Under the pieces are notes generated by a model. The model saw nothing but the letters and a program-made list of their open reading frames with translations. It had not been told where the DNA came from and searched no databases. A stretch of 64,000 nt of DNA from Pseudisothecium myosuroides (Eukaryota > Streptophyta > Bryopsida > Hypnales > Lembophyllaceae), in NCBI GenBank assembly GCA_951799445.1, contig OX637290.1:32482987-32546986 (forward strand), written 5' to 3'. The position numbers were made by a program, and so were the translations under genes. This document shows, one piece after another, positions 1 to 11,511 of the stretch (positions are counted from its first letter, which is position 1; every line of letters starts with the position of its first letter).

Positions 1-3000
1 TCTGCCCGGCGGGCAGCGTCTCCCTCCACTCCCCTTCGCCCCCCTGTCCCTTTCCTTTTCCTTCCCTCTGCCCGCGCCCGGCCCTGCCCAGCCCAGTGCC
101 CACCCAGTGCTTGCCGATGCACTGCACTGAAGCAAGCTGTCCGTTTATCCCGCTCACGTCCATCCTTCTGGGTCTGAGACTCCACTATAACTTTAGTAGG
201 CCATAGGTCAGGGTGAACTGACCCCCTCGCTCGGCTCCTCGGGAAAACGCTGAAATTTTTTATTTTCCACACATGATAAAATTTGTAAATTTAGAATTCA
301 TAAAATTTGCAATCAGAGGCCCCAAATCAACTAGGGGAGGCACACTAGGTAAATCAATCAAGCTCAAAATAGGGGGCCTTTTTTTTACTTGCACTCCTAG
401 AATGAATTGGAGGGGCCCAACGAGGGGGCCAATTTACCTCAATCACTTTTTTACTACAGTACCAGTAGTTACTCTTGGTGTGCCACGGGCCTTTTTTGAG
501 AGGCCAAAAATTGGAAGCTCTGCTGAAAATTATCACTTCAAGAGAAATGCAGGAATGAATTATTTACTATGGATGATAAAATTTGAAAAAATTTAGAATT
601 CATGCAATCTGCGTGAAGTTCAGATTTGACATAAATTATGTCATTTTTGTGAAAAAGTTCCACATATAATCTTGCGAATGGTGTGAGGTGACGTGGCCCC
701 TTAAGAATCTGACATGGAAATTCAATTTCAACACTTGAGAGCTGAATCAAACCTTCACGTACGGTATTAGCGTATGGTATTAGAGACTATACATTAGGTA
801 GAAATGGTCACAAAATATTAAATTGGCAATCCAAAATAGTAGGCAGGTTTTTATATTCATGAGAAGTGTGGATAAAAATTTCACTCCTATTTGAAAGGGT
901 CATATCACTACTTTAACCCTTAAATGCTTAGGCCTTGTTTTGAGGGTTTAGGGATTTATTATTGATATATTGATATTAGAAAACAATCTATCAAAATAAT
1001 TCATCCAAGTAGAACGACATTGTTACCATGGGATTTTGCACCTAAAGGGCTCATGATTAAATTGCAAAAAATTTGCACAACAATCAGATGTTCAGATTTT
1101 GAAATACACATTTTGAGGAGGGGTACAAAATTTCCACAAAATTTTGCAAGTACTTGCAATTTCAAACGGAAATTAGACAAAATTACCTTTAGAAAATAAT
1201 ATTTGGAAAAATATGATCTCAAAATTCTTCATAGAAATCAGGCAATTGTCCTACCATATCAAGCCACCTGAATTTTAAAATAAATTTACTATGCAAGTAC
1301 TAAATAAATGTCAACTTCTATAAAAGAATATTTCAATTTGTTGTCATTTAGAAAAATACAATGAACAACAAAAATTCAATGGTAAATCCATTTAACAAAT
1401 CATTATAGAGGAGGTGTACCAAATATTTGTACAAAATTGCATAAAAACCTAGGTTGAATAATGGCGGCAATAGAACCCATTCTCAACCATTTAGTTTACT
1501 ATATATATTCTTATGTAAGTAAACATCACTTGAAATATATCAAAAATAGAAGTTGTTTGCAAAAAGTATTTTTGGACTTATCCACTACATTAAAAAGTCA
1601 CAAATACAACTTATAGGAGAACATTAGAAGAGAGTTGGAGGCTTCAGAAGACTGCGAGTTCCCGGACTGTGGAAACTCTGGAAACTCTGGAAACTCTACC
1701 ATATCTGTAGTTTGATGTGGCATTGAGCGTGCCACGTCAAAAATTAATATTTAAGTTTTTTAGCATTTTTAAAGTTTTTTAATTATTAATTATTAAAGTA
1801 TTGTAGCATCATACAACAATTCCTAGCAAGGGGAATAGGGCTGAAATGGCCCTCCCTTGCCCTCAAATCTCTTCTAATGAAATGGTCAAGTTTAGGTCAC
1901 AGTAAACACCTTCCCTATTCAATATCCATGTTTAGGTTGTGTCAAATCTATTATTAATATAAAAATGCTCCTGCTTGTAAATCAAGCAAAATTGTGTCCA
2001 AATGAATTCAAATTTGTGAGGTCTTGGGAAGAGGTGCTTGGCTTCCTACTAATAGATTTACAATACTTGGTCTTCTAGCTTACTCCCTAAGGCAAATTAA
2101 TAATAGTCATATGGTTGCACCTCTCACTTTGAAAATTGTAGTAATTATGAAAGATTTAAATATGCCACATGGTGATTCCTTAGAGGAGCATTGCAAGCTA
2201 GATATTTTTTGCTCCAAAACAAAAATCCAGAGCTATAAATATAGGAATTATTTTTAAGGAAAAGGTCAATTTGTTTATCGTTTAGGTGTCTAGGAACACT
2301 TATCAAGTAGATGGCATTTTACAACCAACATTTCTAGGAATAACACATCCAATTGCTCAAAAAAACATTTGTTAATTTTTCTCTATCCATTATCAATGCT
2401 ATTGACTCATGATATAATCTTGATCCTGCCTTATACCTATCTAGGAATAAGTGAAATTTTTGGTCAAATAGTTAGGTTTGATCAAATTGTCTTATGCATG
2501 CTATATCACGTACGATTGATTTTTTAAGCAAAATTGTCCATTGTAGATTCCATACCTAATGTGCCTCCAAAATGATTTTTTAAGGTATTTGATTCATTTT
2601 ATGATGTATTTTTGCCACAAAATATTCTATAATCATGAAAAAAATCAGGACTTAAAGTTGGGACTTTCAGCCTTTACACTATGAAGCTCTAAGGCCCACA
2701 AATAATATTTTTTTATCACCTTTTACAACCCAAGAAAGTTGGAATTTGATCTTGACTTGGGATTAGAAATAAATAAATATAGGTAATAATTCTTTTTAGT
2801 AACTATCAAGTACCTTTGCTTCATTGGCAAAAATCTAGAGGGACTTGATAGGACAAGCCAGAACATGTATTTCGCGCAGGTGTGTTCGCACCTCCTGGAT
2901 GAGAGGAGAAGATGTTTCTCGCAGCAACCCTTTCTGGTTCCAGACCTAGGAGCGCACTTTCCCGTATGAGCATTCGGTACACGTATAGGTCTGGGGAAAA

Positions 3001-3364
3001 GGTACGAGGTACCCACTGCTGGGTATCTCCCTAGTCTTAAATAGGTTGTCCGATGGGTTCGCGTCTCGTTGTTGTGCTGACACACAAGGCTACCCTTCTC
3101 TGAAAGCTCCGCGAGCCTACTGGTCTTCAGATCGCTTGGAAAGGTTTACTACACAAGGCCCCGAAAAGGACACTGGCTCCTGCAGAAGGCCCCAACCCAA
3201 CGAATGGCAGATGCAAAGCTCCACACCTCATTAAGATCATATTAGCATATTCCCCTAAAAAAAACAGAGCAAAACCCATCAAAGCAATACATTGGACATA
3301 GGATGTCTTGTGCAATGTTCATGATTTTTTTTTACTTTTATCAGCTATTTCTTTTAATTCCTAC

Positions 3365-3625
3365 TAGAGTGCCCTTGTCGTTGTCACAATCAATCAAAAT
3401 CAAAGTAATAGTAATTTTTTGATTTTTTAATTTTAAAACTATAAAATAACTCAAAAATCGATAATTTTCACATTGCATATCCAAACGCCACAAAAAAAGC
3501 CCATGCACCATCCCCTCCTTGTAGAGAGCTTTCCAACAATACCATGAATGCTCTCAAGAAACGATTTTGGAGATCTCATTATAACAAACAAAGAAAACCA
3601 AACCAAACCACCTCATTTAAGGTGT
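3365..3625 (+). repeat. Dispersed repeat, copy 1 (partner at 9603-9825)
   Basis: This block and 9603-9825 align collinearly by eye. Shared landmarks are the start (ACTAGAGTGCCC versus ACTAGTGTGCCC), a T-rich tract, a conserved 'CAATACCA..CATGC/AATG' part, then 'GGAGATCTCA.T.TAACAAAC' followed by A/C-rich sequence and 'TAAGGT'. They look like two diverged copies of one non-coding interspersed repeat. No terminal repeats or target duplications were found, so the class is unknown. Confidence 0.5.
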
Positions 3626-4149
3626 ATTTATTGAACCCTTTTTTCAAGTTTTAAGTCCCATTTTTTTTCTATTTTTTAATTCTGAAGAGACAATTAATAG
3701 AGTTTTTCACCCTTTTTTTCCAATGTTTTCTAATTGCAATTATATTTTCCAGCAGCCAACAGTGAACTAACCGGCAGTTGTCCCCGAACATTGGTTTTAC
3801 TCGTGTGAAGCAACTGAGACAAGAGTCAAGAATGGAAAGGGGGTTAAGCTTCAGTTAAGGAGGAGATGCCAGCCAGGGTGAGCGGTGAGACAAATGACAG
3901 ATAGGCATGGATGAACGCGACTAGTCGCCGTCAGTCGTAACGAAGTTACTACTTAGCAGCAAGATGGATGAACGCAATGCAAGCGAGAACTTGCCTTTCC
4001 AACACTGAAGTGCTGCCCTGCCCACACCAACGCAATCGACAGCAGGTGGAGGAGCAGCAGCAGCAAGGATCGCACGCCCTGCACGAATGCTTGCCCCGGC
4101 CGACCTAACTTAGCTTCTTCAAGTTACGCTCACTTCACCAGGCCAGCCC

Positions 4150-4195
4150 CTGTCTGTCTGTCTGTCTGTCTGTCTGTCGCTCGCTCGCTCGCTCG
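4150..4195 (+). repeat. Microsatellite (TGTC)n followed by (GCTC)n
   Basis: About seven TGTC units run directly into about four GCTC units. The tract lies ~110 bases upstream of the start codon of the coiled-coil gene, so probably in its promoter or 5' UTR. Confidence 0.9.
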
Positions 4196-4304
4196 TCTTC
4201 TGATTACAGTATTAGTTCTGTCCTTCTCGAGTCGAGAGTTGAGCCGAGTAGAGCCGAGCCGGCGGGGGCGCCCGTCCTCCGAATGCCTTCCCGCTTCTAA
4301 TGTC

Positions 4305-7300
4305 ATGGCTCACTCTCACCACTTGTATGCCGCTTGCTTCGACCACCGCAGCACGCACCTCCTCGACCACCCCGACCTGCCGCCCCCCGCCTTCCGCCTT
4401 CGCCTCTCCCGCCTCCAGGTTCGGTCCCTTCTCTTCTCTTCTCTAGCACCCCCCACGGAAAAGTCACCTCCCGCCTCTCGGCTTGGCCTTTCTCATGCCC
4501 TCTTTTGGCTGCCGCCTCTCTGCAGCAAGAGCTTGCGCAATTCGAGAGCCGCTGTGTCGAGACCCGCGTCGCGTTGGACTCCAAGACCTCCGAGACCAAT
4601 GCCATGAAGGCGCACGTCGGCCTCCTCCAAGCTCAGCTTCTGCAATCCGACCAGGTGGTCGCCGCAGTCAAAGCGCAGCTCTGGGGCCTCGAGGAGGAAG
4701 TGGCGCTGCTTCAGGCCGATCAAATTGCTCTGCAACTCCAGTTGGAGTTGGACAGCGCCAATGTAAGCATCGCACACTTGCTCCCCCTCTCCCCCTCTCC
4801 CCCTCTCCCTCTCTCCCTCTCTCCCTCTGGGACGGTTGGAGCTGACCGTCCGCCATCGTGTGCAGCACCTCCGCGCCGAAGAGGAGTGGGGCTTGCAGAG
4901 GGAGGAACTCCGGGCTCAAGTCGCTAACCTTGAAACCGAGCTGCATCTTGCTGACTGTAGCGATGGTGAGCTGGACTTCCTGATTACTCCCGCCAAGAAA
5001 GGGCACTTAGACAGGGCTCTAAGCTCTCCTAGAAACTTGAATGGGCTCTCGTTGCAGACTCTACTTGACATGGGAGAAGCTTCATTAGAAGTAGAAGAAG
5101 ACATTCATGAACTTAAAATGAGACTGGGGGGATCCGAGGCTCGTGAACGAACTGCCCTGCTTGAATTGACGTTGAAAAATCGGCAGCTCGAAGATCTGGA
5201 AATTCAGATTACACAACTCAAGGTTCGAGTCTGTAATCAAAGTTCTTCTGCTCTTAGGAAAATCTAGGAGGAAGATTTCGCATATTGCAGTTGCGCATTG
5301 TATATTATTTTGGTAAAAATTTCCTTTGTCAGCTAGTGGTCGAAAGTGGTTTAGGGAGCTATGTCGGGTAACTCTTATTTGTTAAAACCTAATTGCCCTA
5401 CAGGAAGAAGTAGCGGCAGAGAAGGAAAAATCTAAAGAAGAAGCAGAGGATTTAACTCAGGAAATGGCAGAACTGCGGTATCAGTTGATGGAGATGATTG
5501 AGCGAGAGAGGGAGTTACGTGCACAAGCGGAGCAAGCCTCAGTGCTTCGGGTCGTAGAGCTAGAGTCGCAGGTGAGTATTGTTTTCTGACTGCATTCTTA
5601 TCTTGTGGTTTGTGAGGCACCTATCTGTGCTTCTTGAGGCATCTGTAATCGCTCTGGATGTTCAGTCTTTCCCCCAGATTTGCATCCTCTACGAATGCAA
5701 GAACTTCAGAACGCTCGTCGTAGAACCTCAATCACGTGATGCCAATATGAAATTAGGGCTTAGGGCAAATTTGTCGATTGTTTTCAGAGAGTGTTCCTTT
5801 GTATCCTAACAAAATTCAGATTTTTTGAACACTCCATCACGGACAATTTTGGATTTAAAGATCACTGCTCCCTTTTAGGCATGTAGACAAGTTTGGTCAA
5901 TTTTGATCATCATAATCTTGAGATTGCTCAGTTGGATATTTTTGGAGTGGTGCACAATTGAATCTGCGTCAAGATTCTACGGTTACTTTCTTGAATCGTG
6001 TGATGACAAGGGAATTTTGAATTTGTTCGTGGGAAGGGATTGTTCTTAGATGGCCTGCTTCTGGGGCTGAAATTTATTGGTTAAAATGCACCTCCACATT
6101 TGTAGAAATTTTATGAAACATCTTAATAGGGCTCTAATTTTAGTCGCAATTCCTCACTATCTCTCTTCATGTCTTAGTGAGTTTGTCTCCGTCCTAGACT
6201 GCACGTTCACTTTCTCTTGTTCCAGTCTTGTATTCTCTGTAGCAGCATGAACCGTTCGTTTTTGAAATAGTCTCCATTACAGCTCGGGCTTGAAATAGTT
6301 GCCGACTACATTGGTCTGCTGTTCAACGCCGAAGTAGTAATTTGCAGTAGTCCTGACAAACTCTTGTAATTGTAATTGTAATGTGGTTTTGAGTGCATTT
6401 TTCTCACCGAGGAATGGAGTCAATGTTCAGATATTCATTGAAAGGATGAGTCGTCCTACAGCAGACCATTAATATATAGATATTCTGTCTCATACAGAAG
6501 ATTTTGGAATATTAGCAGGAAAAAATGTTCACTGCACGTGTAGTTCTCCAAGGTACAGGAGTTCCTAACTAGTGACCAATAATTTTCAATATTTGTCTTT
6601 CTGCGAATAACGATGCCAGCAAGGTGTTTGACCCTCAGGTAAAGAGTGCCCGACAAGAGGTGGTGCAGGCTCTTTCGAGTCGCAGAGAAGCTGAAATGCA
6701 ATCCGATCGCTTGAGTCGTGAAATTCATTTTTTGCGACTCTCTCTTGAGGTAAAATCTGTATTATCTTTAATCCCTTAAAGCGGTTTCTACAATTAATTT
6801 GGCGAATGATGTTACATGATCCTTGTTCTCCTAACAATGAGTGTGATTGTAGAATGCTGAGCAAGAGCTGAAAGAGTTTAAAGGAAAGATAAGGCAGGTC
6901 GAGCAAACTAGCGAGGTTGATTCCTCAGCAACTGAAGCAAGGCTGAAATTAGAGAAACAGGTATATATCACTGCTTCAGTGTTTCTATGGAATTTTTCCT
7001 TGACTGTTCATTAGCCTGTTCTTCCTTTTGGAAGCAAGTGGTTAGCGTATACTAGTAGCTTATAATTTTAAACTTATCTGCCCGGTGTATCCATCTTATT
7101 GTGCATTCTACAATGCAGCTACTGGAATCACAGGTGACTTGCAACTGTTCCATCAGCGAAAATCAACAGCTTAAGGCAAGCCTGGATAGAGCTATTGCAG
7201 CCCCCTCTCAGTTAGCTGAATCCCTTAGAGTCGAAGGGACCGCATCACATGCTGTTATTGCTAATGAATCAGGAGATTTGAAGCATGAAGATGAGGCTGA

Positions 7301-8044
7301 GTATAGTTATGAAGGTACCTGATGGTGTTCGCTGCAGAAATCAATTTCTGGTCCTTTAGTAAATGAAATGTCTAGCCAGGTTGGCCTGGGTCTGGTAAGC
7401 ATCAAATAGGCCATGGTGAATGGTTGCAAGTTCGTTTATCTATCTCCATCGTTTACTAACTTGTTATTGTAAGCTCTTTGATCAGATTTGTCGGTAGAGG
7501 AAGTGAAAAATGAGGAGTGCTCTCCACATGAACAAGTCGAGACCCTAAATGACGTTCGAGATGAGCAAATAGAGAGCCATGAAGACACTCATGACTTTTT
7601 ACTTGCTTCTGACCGGGCGGGATTTCGGCTTGACGAATTCCCATCTTCCAGGTCGTCAAGTAATTCTTCAGATGCTGAAGTCCCTGGTATCACAGGTAAT
7701 AATTTAAGGAAGCCAAATTGTTATTTGTGCAAGACTGCTTCCAATGGGCTATTCAGTATCTCTTCAGTTTCCGGCAGGGTCACTTTCGATTTTTGACTGC
7801 AGTATGATCCTGGGCATTATTGTTGACGGACCTCCTGTAAACGAGATGCATCAGGGAATACCGATACGCTTCTGATACGCTTCTGATACTGCTTCCAACA
7901 CATGCTGATAACGAGTTTGCTATTCTACCCGCAGAGGTCAACCAAGTTCATTACGGCTCTCAAGAAACTTTTTTGAACGAAGCAGATGTCCAATCTGAGG
8001 GTCCTGCCTTCCCTGTGGTTATGGGGATGCAAGTGCCAGGATGA
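4305..8044 (+). CDS. Coiled-coil protein, nine exons, 536 aa
   Basis: Spliced gene assembled by eye: exons 4305-4418, 4526-4762, 4866-5222, 5404-5571, 6639-6749, 6853-6960, 7119-7314, 7486-7695 and 7935-8044 (TGA at 8042). All introns have GT donors and AG acceptors. The first six junctions are phase 0, the last two phase 1, and the spliced length (1611 nt) is an exact multiple of three. The start at 4305 (MAHSHHLYAACFDHRS) joins in frame to exon 2; ATGs at 4284 and 4300 do not. After a short Pro/Leu-rich N-terminus, exons 2-7 encode Glu/Gln/Leu/Lys-rich heptad-like sequence typical of long coiled coils. The C-terminus is acidic and Ser-rich. No signal peptide, membrane segment or catalytic motif is visible. 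A structural or tethering role is possible, but I do not recognise the family. Weakest point: exon 5, because the 1067-bp intron before it could hide another exon. Confidence 0.8.
4783..4830 (+). repeat. CT-rich microsatellite in intron 2
   Basis: CTCCCC and CTCTCC units in tandem fill most of the short second intron (4763-4865), just upstream of its 3' acceptor. It may act as an extended polypyrimidine tract; length variation here would not touch the coding frame. Confidence 0.8.
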
Positions 8045-8915
8045 GACGAGGAAAAGAGCCTGGTCATTCTGTCAGTCAGGTTTCAGTTGGAGAAGTAGCT
8101 GGAATATGTGGATCTCCGGTGAAGATTAAGTGCCAATGTCAAACCTTCTACTTCCATTAGAAGAAAAGTATCTTGGTTAACGGGTGGAAGCAAGCCATCC
8201 TGGGGGGATACCGTAGTGTGACATAGACATAGATTTCGTCTTTGCAATGACGAAATAATTTTTTTTTTCAATCAAAGTGATTCGTTTACACTGATATGAA
8301 TTAATGGTGATTTTGGTTTTGTAGTCTTGTAATTATTTCACAATTTGTCATTTCTTCAATGTGATTGAAATGTCATGTCCTTTCAAATTTAAGAGAATCA
8401 TGCATACATGGAAGAAGTGGACTTTGAAACAGTTCAAGGTATTGGTGGTGGTTCATTTATTTGTTAACGGTTCAAGGTATTGAATATATATAGAATGTCT
8501 CCAAGCCATAGCAAACTATGTGAACTCAATAGTCAAGATCTTGTGAATTCTCTCTTTCACAATTCAAAACCCTTCCAACATTATTTTATTAATTAGTGAA
8601 GTTTTCGACAAAGCTCTTATTTATCTTTCTAAATTTTTTTGTAAAAAATCGTTTTTGACATTAATGAATTAATAAAAAAAATGAAACCCATGACACACTC
8701 CGGTATTGGGAATGAGGAATTTGGGCTTTGACTAGGAGAAATCGATGGCGTGGCTGTGGAGAACGTTTGCAGCAGTACGAGTTTACTTTACAGCCTAATG
8801 CAGAATTAAAAGTAAGCCTACACGCTTCAAAGCTGGAATTAATAGGTACTCCGTATTTTCCAAGGTCTGTTGACTACTTCATGTCACAAAGAACATGCAA
8901 TTTTAATTCCAGTTA
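8045..8915. other. 3' flank of the coiled-coil gene
   Basis: It should contain the 3' UTR and poly(A) site. AATAAA-like strings occur but none stands out. No coding sequence is supported. Confidence 0.5.
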
Positions 8916-9332
8916 GAGCATCGCCACCCATTCACGGCCAAGCTCTCGGCCAGGAGGTTGGGCAGGGCCGGGAGGAAAAAATGAGCCACCCATTCACGGG
9001 AAAGCTCCAAAAAGAGACCGGTCACGGGAAATTTCCCTCTCCAAACAATAGGAGAGCGTCCCCGCCACCTGACCCGCCTTGCATTGACTGTGCAATAACT
9101 TTGCAATACCTTGTCGGATTTCTCGATTTTGGGGCTATTTCTTATACTTTTTTAATAAACCCACATGTTGATTGGTTCTTTACAATGACAAAGCATTAAT
9201 GTTTGTAATTGACTCCCTTTGGCATGTCTTCTTTCCTGTGAATGGGTGGCGGATGGAAGCGGCCCAGCTTCTTCTGTGCCTGGGCTACCCCATTCCCTGA
9301 GCCGTTTTGGCCGTGAATGGGTGGCGATGCTC
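8916..9332. mobile_element. PIF/Harbinger (Tourist-like) MITE with TTA target duplication
   Basis: 417-bp non-autonomous element. The 5' end GAGCATCGCCACCC is repeated inverted at the 3' end (GGGTGGCGATGCTC); the terminal repeat is ~25 bp. It is flanked by TTA at 8913-8915 and 9333-9335, the TWA-type 3-bp duplication of PIF/Harbinger insertions. The core CCACCCATTCACGG occurs four times, two per orientation (near 8926, 8991, 9238 and 9310), so the terminal repeats carry a second, inner pair. No coding capacity. Confidence 0.85.
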
Positions 9333-10289
9333 TTAGCCAATGAAAGTTGCTATTTGGTCAATGTTCAGGTTATTATTAGTCACGTGCTTTGAGTTTCTCT
9401 CGAAAGAGCACTGCGTTAAAATTGATGACTTTTGAAGGCATTCTTTGAAGCCAATCTCCCACGTCATCATATCTTCAAGCTTCTCTTGGTTCTCTTTTCG
9501 ATATGCGTTAGTAAAACAACCGCGTGGTTCATGGAGTCTGGTAATGCGTTGCTACTGAAGAACAATCTGGCTTGGGGAAGATAGTGTTCTTATATCACCC
9601 ATACTAGTGTGCCCTGTGCTGTTGCCAGTCAAAGAAAGTAAAAGTATTTTTTTTATTTTTTTATTCATAAAAACTTCAAAAATCTACAACTGTCACATCC
9701 CTCGCTTGTGCATCCCTCGCCGAGGGCTTTCTGACAATACCAAGCATGCAAATGGGGATTTACAGTCTAGGAGATCTCAATGTAACAAACTAAACAAACA
9801 AAACAAACAGCCTAACCTAAGGTATGGATTTGGCGTAGGTGAAGAGCAGAAATTAGTCTTGATGTGCTGAGAGAATGACTAAATCATTGTGTAGAGGGAA
9901 ATAGCCTTTACAATTTCTACTTTATCTTCTTATATTGTGGGCAATTGGCGGTAATAAAAGGGGGTGAAGAAGAGGACGTGTCCTCTTCTAGGATAGTTCA
10001 TTCGTAGAATCTGTCCCAGCTGAGCTCCAGCTTTGCATATCTGAGCCTTCAAGATGTCACAGAATGGCAACCGCTGATTTAATTTGACAACATCTCAGGC
10101 TTCTTACAACGAAGCATTTCTCATGCCAAGGACACATTCTCACGAGCCTGGCAGGTAGTGGAATTTCATTTTCATTTACAGAAACTAGTACGGAGATATG
10201 GAGATATGACGGCTACTCTGATTTATCCTTCGGTAGGGTCTTGTGAAATCATTAGGGTCCTTGCAATCAACCCTAAAAGGGCTGATTAA
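9333..10289. other. Non-coding spacer with dispersed repeat copy 2 (9603-9825)
   Basis: It contains the second copy of the dispersed repeat described at 3365-3625. No gene is supported in the rest. Confidence 0.5.
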
Positions 10290-10510
10290 CCCATAAAGGA
10301 TGGGGCAGACTTTTGGCATCCGATGAATGACAAAGAATCTTTGCATGCGGACATAAGTGCAACTTTTCATCCTTAGAATGTTGTTGTGAAAAGGGAAGGT
10401 CTTCTATAGTAGTTTGACTTCCAATGAATGCTTTTGCATTTTTTTAAGGCAATGATTCTCACGGTGTATAAATGGATGATTTCCATTGTTACTAGTCCGT
10501 CCTTTAAGGG
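10290..10510. mobile_element. Small piggyBac-type MITE with TTAA target duplication
   Basis: 221-bp element between TTAA at 10286-10289 and TTAA at 10511-10514. The left end reads CCCATAAAGGATGG and the right end, inverted, CCCTTAAAGGACGG: 12 of 14 positions match. CCC-starting termini next to a TTAA duplication are the hallmark of the piggyBac superfamily. Non-coding. Confidence 0.75.
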
Positions 10511-11184
10511 TTAAATCATCAACGCAGCAAGTGAAAATTTGCCTCGATATAAATTGCTAACTTAGATACTCAGTTATATACAAGGTTATGTACAAGGTAC
10601 ATTAGAATTACCTTTGAGGCAGAGATATAGAATGTCTGGAGTTCATACTATAGCCCTAGTTGTTGATTTATTGATGTTGGCCTCATGCTAATCGATATTT
10701 GTAGAGTTGGATGCACACACAGGTGTTAGAATGATTTTTAGAACACTCATTGGTTCACTTTTAGGTTTTAAGATTCCTGAAGCATTGATAGGGGAGCTTG
10801 ACCAAATTTGGAGATAAAGTAACTACACCTAATTTTGACCGCTTTCTAAAACCACATAATCTAGATTCTTGCCTAAAATATACATCCATTTTTCATGAGA
10901 GTTTATGGTTGGTTGCCCTAAACTCGATTTTCAGTGCTTTGAAAATTTGTAGTTTATTCACATGGTGCCCAAAAAATGCATTCTAAGAGAATCTAAAATC
11001 TCCATTTGACTAATTTTATGTCCTCACTAACCGGATAAATAAATGTATGTGGAAGTTCAATTTCATATTGAAGCCATGAAGAAATGAAGATATTATTTTC
11101 ACTTTTTGTAAGGACATATATGAAGTTTGCATTAAAAGATGAATGGCCCCTGAAGAGTACTAAACCAGCAGTGAAGAAATTGTT
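10511..11184. other. AT-rich spacer, nothing recognised
   Basis: No coding frame, RNA gene or terminal-repeat structure is visible in this stretch. Confidence 0.5.
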
Positions 11185-11511
11185 GAATAAATAAAAAAAT
11201 AAAAAATAAATAATTTTTTTCTTTCAAAAATGCAGTCCAACTTATATCACTGTTGTCCAAGTTGGGCTGCAATTATTATTTTTAATTAATTAATTAATTA
11301 ATTTTTAATTCAGCAGTGTACTAGTTTCTATTTTACTGGTCACAATAAAAGATTTAAAAAAATAAAAAAATAAAAATGTTTTTTTTTCAAAAATGCAGTC
11401 CAACCTATACCATTGTTATCCAAACAAGCTGGGCTATAATTTTATTTTTTTATTCTTTTTCTTTTTTCTTTTTTCTTTAGAAGTGTGCTAGTTTTTATTC
11501 TACTGGTCACA
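11185..11511 (+). repeat. Tandem duplication, two ~160-bp units
   Basis: Unit 1 (11185-11345) and unit 2 (about 11348-11511) share the same order: an A-rich tract, a T run, CAAAAATGCAGTCCAAC, a GTCCAA/ATCCAA block, GCTGGGCT-like sequence, an AT simple tract, GTG.ACTAGTTT and TACTGGTCACA. The AT tracts differ: (TTAA)n at ~11283-11301 in unit 1 and T/C-rich sequence in unit 2. Non-coding. Confidence 0.75.

Larger units (their letters stand above)
1..4304. other. Spacer upstream of the coiled-coil gene
   Basis: The first ~240 bases are GC-rich and could be the edge of something outside the window. From ~250 the sequence is AT-rich with no credible coding region. A ~45-bp direct repeat lies at 266-312 and 567-612 (sharing GATAAAATTTG and TTTAGAATTCAT). 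GGAAACTCT occurs three times in tandem at 1671-1697. A GC-richer island at ~2860-3230 has open frames on both strands, but none resembles a known protein. A TTAACCCTTAAATG motif at 913 resembles the piggyBac-type termini seen elsewhere in the window, but I found no partner end. Confidence 0.6.

Noticed and set aside
913..930. Isolated TTAACCCTTAAATG, like a piggyBac-type left end
   Set aside because: No inverted partner with TTAA was found within a reasonable distance.
2723..3234. Overlapping 120- and 62-codon open frames in a GC-richer island
   Set aside because: No domain, no splice context, and both strands are open; the composition alone can explain it.
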